Virus record (IMG/VR): IMGVR_UViG_3300024346_000180
Coordinates: 1 to 40,317 of that record
Strand: one strand, 5' to 3'
DNA: 40,317 nucleotides
DNA from: a virus
Shown here: piece by piece, positions 38,980-40,317 of the stretch
Position numbering within the stretch: the stretch's first letter is position 1
Layout: every line of letters begins with the position of its first letter
The notes under the pieces: model-generated
What the model was told of the DNA's origin: nothing
Databases searched by the model: none
What the model saw: only the letters and a program-made list of their open reading frames with translations
Made by a program: the position numbers and the translations under genes

Positions 38980-40317
38980 TTTTAATACTATCCTCCCAAT
39001 TACGTAACATCATATTTCCTTTCTCGTATGCTTCTTTTTCAATCTCAGGTAAATTACCATCCTCATTTGTGTTAGTAGTATTAATATTATTTAATCTACC
39101 TTCTAAATTTTGTTCATGATGAACTATTTCATGGGCAAATGAACGTAGTATATCTTTTGGGTGTCTATCCATTGTATATAATGTGATAGATTTTTCAACA
39201 GGATTGTAATAAGCTGTTTTACCCAAAAGATCGGATGCGTTTTGTTCATCATCCTTTATAACCTTTATTTTAGGCAATGGCATAATATTCATTCCATTGT
39301 CTATCATATATTTAGATAAAGATAACATTCCTTCTTGGAGATTCCAAGTCTTTTCAAATGTTTCTTTTACAAAAGTTTTAGCTAATTCATTTAAACCAAA
39401 AGGATCTGATTTTATTTCTGAGATAATTTCAGTTTCATATTCTCCTAAAGGGTTTTTTGCTATAACTTCATATTCTGTTTTTACCAATTGATCAAAATAT
39501 TTCCCATTCCATATTTTTGTTTTTTTATAAAAAGTAGGAATAGATATAACAACATCTTGAACAGGAACTTCAACTAAATATGATACTAAATTATCATTAT
39601 AATCTTTTTTATACCAATTAAGAATTTTTTTCACCCCTTTATAATCATAAGCATATGAGGAATAAGGAGTTTTATCTAAATTAATTTTAGTTAATCCAGG
39701 TTCTGCTCTAATTATTCTAAACATAGTATTAGAAGGAACTTGTTTATATTCCTTAGGAATATTTAATTGTAATAATTTTTGTAAAGCAGATGATCTTTTT
39801 TCTTTATCATCTAAAGAAGATATAATCCAGTCTTGTAAAACAGAATTTATTTGTTTATCTAATTCTTGATCGTTTTCCTTTACAGGAGCAAATCCTGAAC
39901 CATAAGGTAAAGCTGTACCTGCTTGTGGGTCAGATGCTTCTTTCATTTTACGTAAACGTTCTGTTTTCTTTTTAGACATTTCTTTACGTTTTTCAATATA
40001 ATCTAAAGCACGTTTTAGTCTTGATTTTACTTCAGGATCTTTTGCTTTACTATATGCTGCTCTAACTCGTTGATGGATTAAATTAATTACTTGAGACTGA
40101 CGAGCATGTGCTTTAGCTTTAAATTGTTTTTTATTTAAAGTATCAACTATATCTTCTTTAGTTTTAAATTTAATACTAACTGTATCTTTTGGATCTTCAT
40201 CTGTGTATAATCTACGACCCGATTTTTCAGGTTTTTTACCTGTTCCTTTTCTAGGATCAGGTTTCTTTTTTCTACCTTCTTCTAAATTTATTTGTTCCAA
40301 ATCAATTATATCATCAG
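38972..40317 (-). CDS. Zincin metalloprotease, possible ADP-ribosyltransferase-like domain, 5' partial
   Basis: The frame is open to the right edge. A TTG at 40300 could be read as a start, but the upstream codons (encoding DDIIDL) are open too, so the 5' end is probably outside the window. Numbered from that TTG: residues ~40-115 basic and helical (KRALDYIEKRKEMSKKKTER). Residues ~190-285 hold MFRIIRA (Arg195/198), TPYSSYAY (Ser214/215), YLVEVPVQDVVISIP and KTEYEVIAK (Glu276, Glu278), the R-S-ExE order of ADP-ribosyltransferases. Residues 386-400 SFAHEIVHHEQNLEG give a zinc HEIVH (His390, Glu391, His394), with EIEKEAYEKG supplying a probable third Glu ligand. The zincin match is firm; the ART match is suggestive. 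It could act on host or virion proteins. Confidence 0.75.
   Translation of the reverse strand, partial: DDIIDLEQINLEEGRKKKPDPRKGTGKKPEKSGRRLYTDEDPKDTVSIKFKTKEDIVDTLNKKQFKAKAHARQSQVINLIHQRVRAAYSKAKDPEVKSRLKRALDYIEKRKEMSKKKTERLRKMKEASDPQAGTALPYGSGFAPVKENDQELDKQINSVLQDWIISSLDDKEKRSSALQKLLQLNIPKEYKQVPSNTMFRIIRAEPGLTKINLDKTPYSSYAYDYKGVKKILNWYKKDYNDNLVSYLVEVPVQDVVISIPTFYKKTKIWNGKYFDQLVKTEYEVIAKNPLGEYETEIISEIKSDPFGLNELAKTFVKETFEKTWNLQEGMLSLSKYMIDNGMNIMPLPKIKVIKDDEQNASDLLGKTAYYNPVEKSITLYTMDRHPKDILRSFAHEIVHHEQNLEGRLNNINTTNTNEDGNLPEIEKEAYEKGNMMLRNWEDSIKNV

Overview
This window looks like part of the genome of a strictly lytic, T4-type contractile-tailed phage (Caudoviricetes, myovirus morphology), probably from an aquatic sample and probably infecting a member of the Bacteroidota. 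The T4 type is supported by recognisable homologues, by motif and gene order, of gp17 (large terminase), gp20 (portal), gp21 (prohead protease), gp22 (scaffold), gp23 (major capsid), gp13 and gp14 (neck) and gp15 (tail terminator). The host guess rests on AT-rich sequence, A-rich leaders without clear Shine-Dalgarno sequences, and a hidden gene for a histone H1-like Hc1-type protein of the kind common in Bacteroidota. All supported genes are on the minus strand, tightly tiled with 1 to 29 nt overlaps, so transcription runs from high to low coordinates. No tRNA, rRNA, CRISPR array, integrase or insertion sequence was seen.

Layout in transcription order. (1) 40317-28415: a block of poorly characterised proteins that I suggest are virion-internal. 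They include a zincin metalloprotease with a possible ADP-ribosyltransferase-like region, a HAD-type phosphatase, a zinc-ribbon protein, a membrane-anchored GAF-like protein, large acidic proteins, an Hc1-like histone and small basic proteins. Many carry a short amphipathic LKExIKE-type leader and LNEA-type sites, as expected of T4-like capsid-targeting and prohead-protease signals. (2) 28394-27122: a two-helix membrane protein and a beta-rich protein, closed by a terminator. (3) 26966-24396: a metabolic cassette of FAD-dependent dehydrogenase, small protein, cupin and NadR-like P-loop NTPase. (4) 24373-13137: head morphogenesis from terminase to major capsid protein, closed by a strong terminator. 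(5) 13020-10648: an unexpected pair, amidinotransferase-superfamily enzyme plus phosphatidylserine-decarboxylase-like enzyme, followed by PhoH. (6) 10608-1: neck and tail-completion proteins, then two giant collagen-like fibre genes, the last running off the left edge.

How the genes fit together: terminase, portal, protease, scaffold and capsid protein build and fill the head; gp13/14/15-like proteins join head to tail; the collagen-like proteins are probably fibres. The leader-bearing proteins would be packaged with the DNA and trimmed by the gp21-like protease. The PSD/amidinotransferase pair and the FAD/cupin/NTPase cassette would be expressed in the cell to alter lipid, amine or cofactor metabolism. 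The points most worth following are the PSD/amidinotransferase pair, the proposed internal-protein arsenal with the Hc1 histone, a capsid-arm motif shared by the capsid protein and another head-module protein, and a repeated intergenic motif that reads as a T4-like late promoter only on the strand opposite to the genes.
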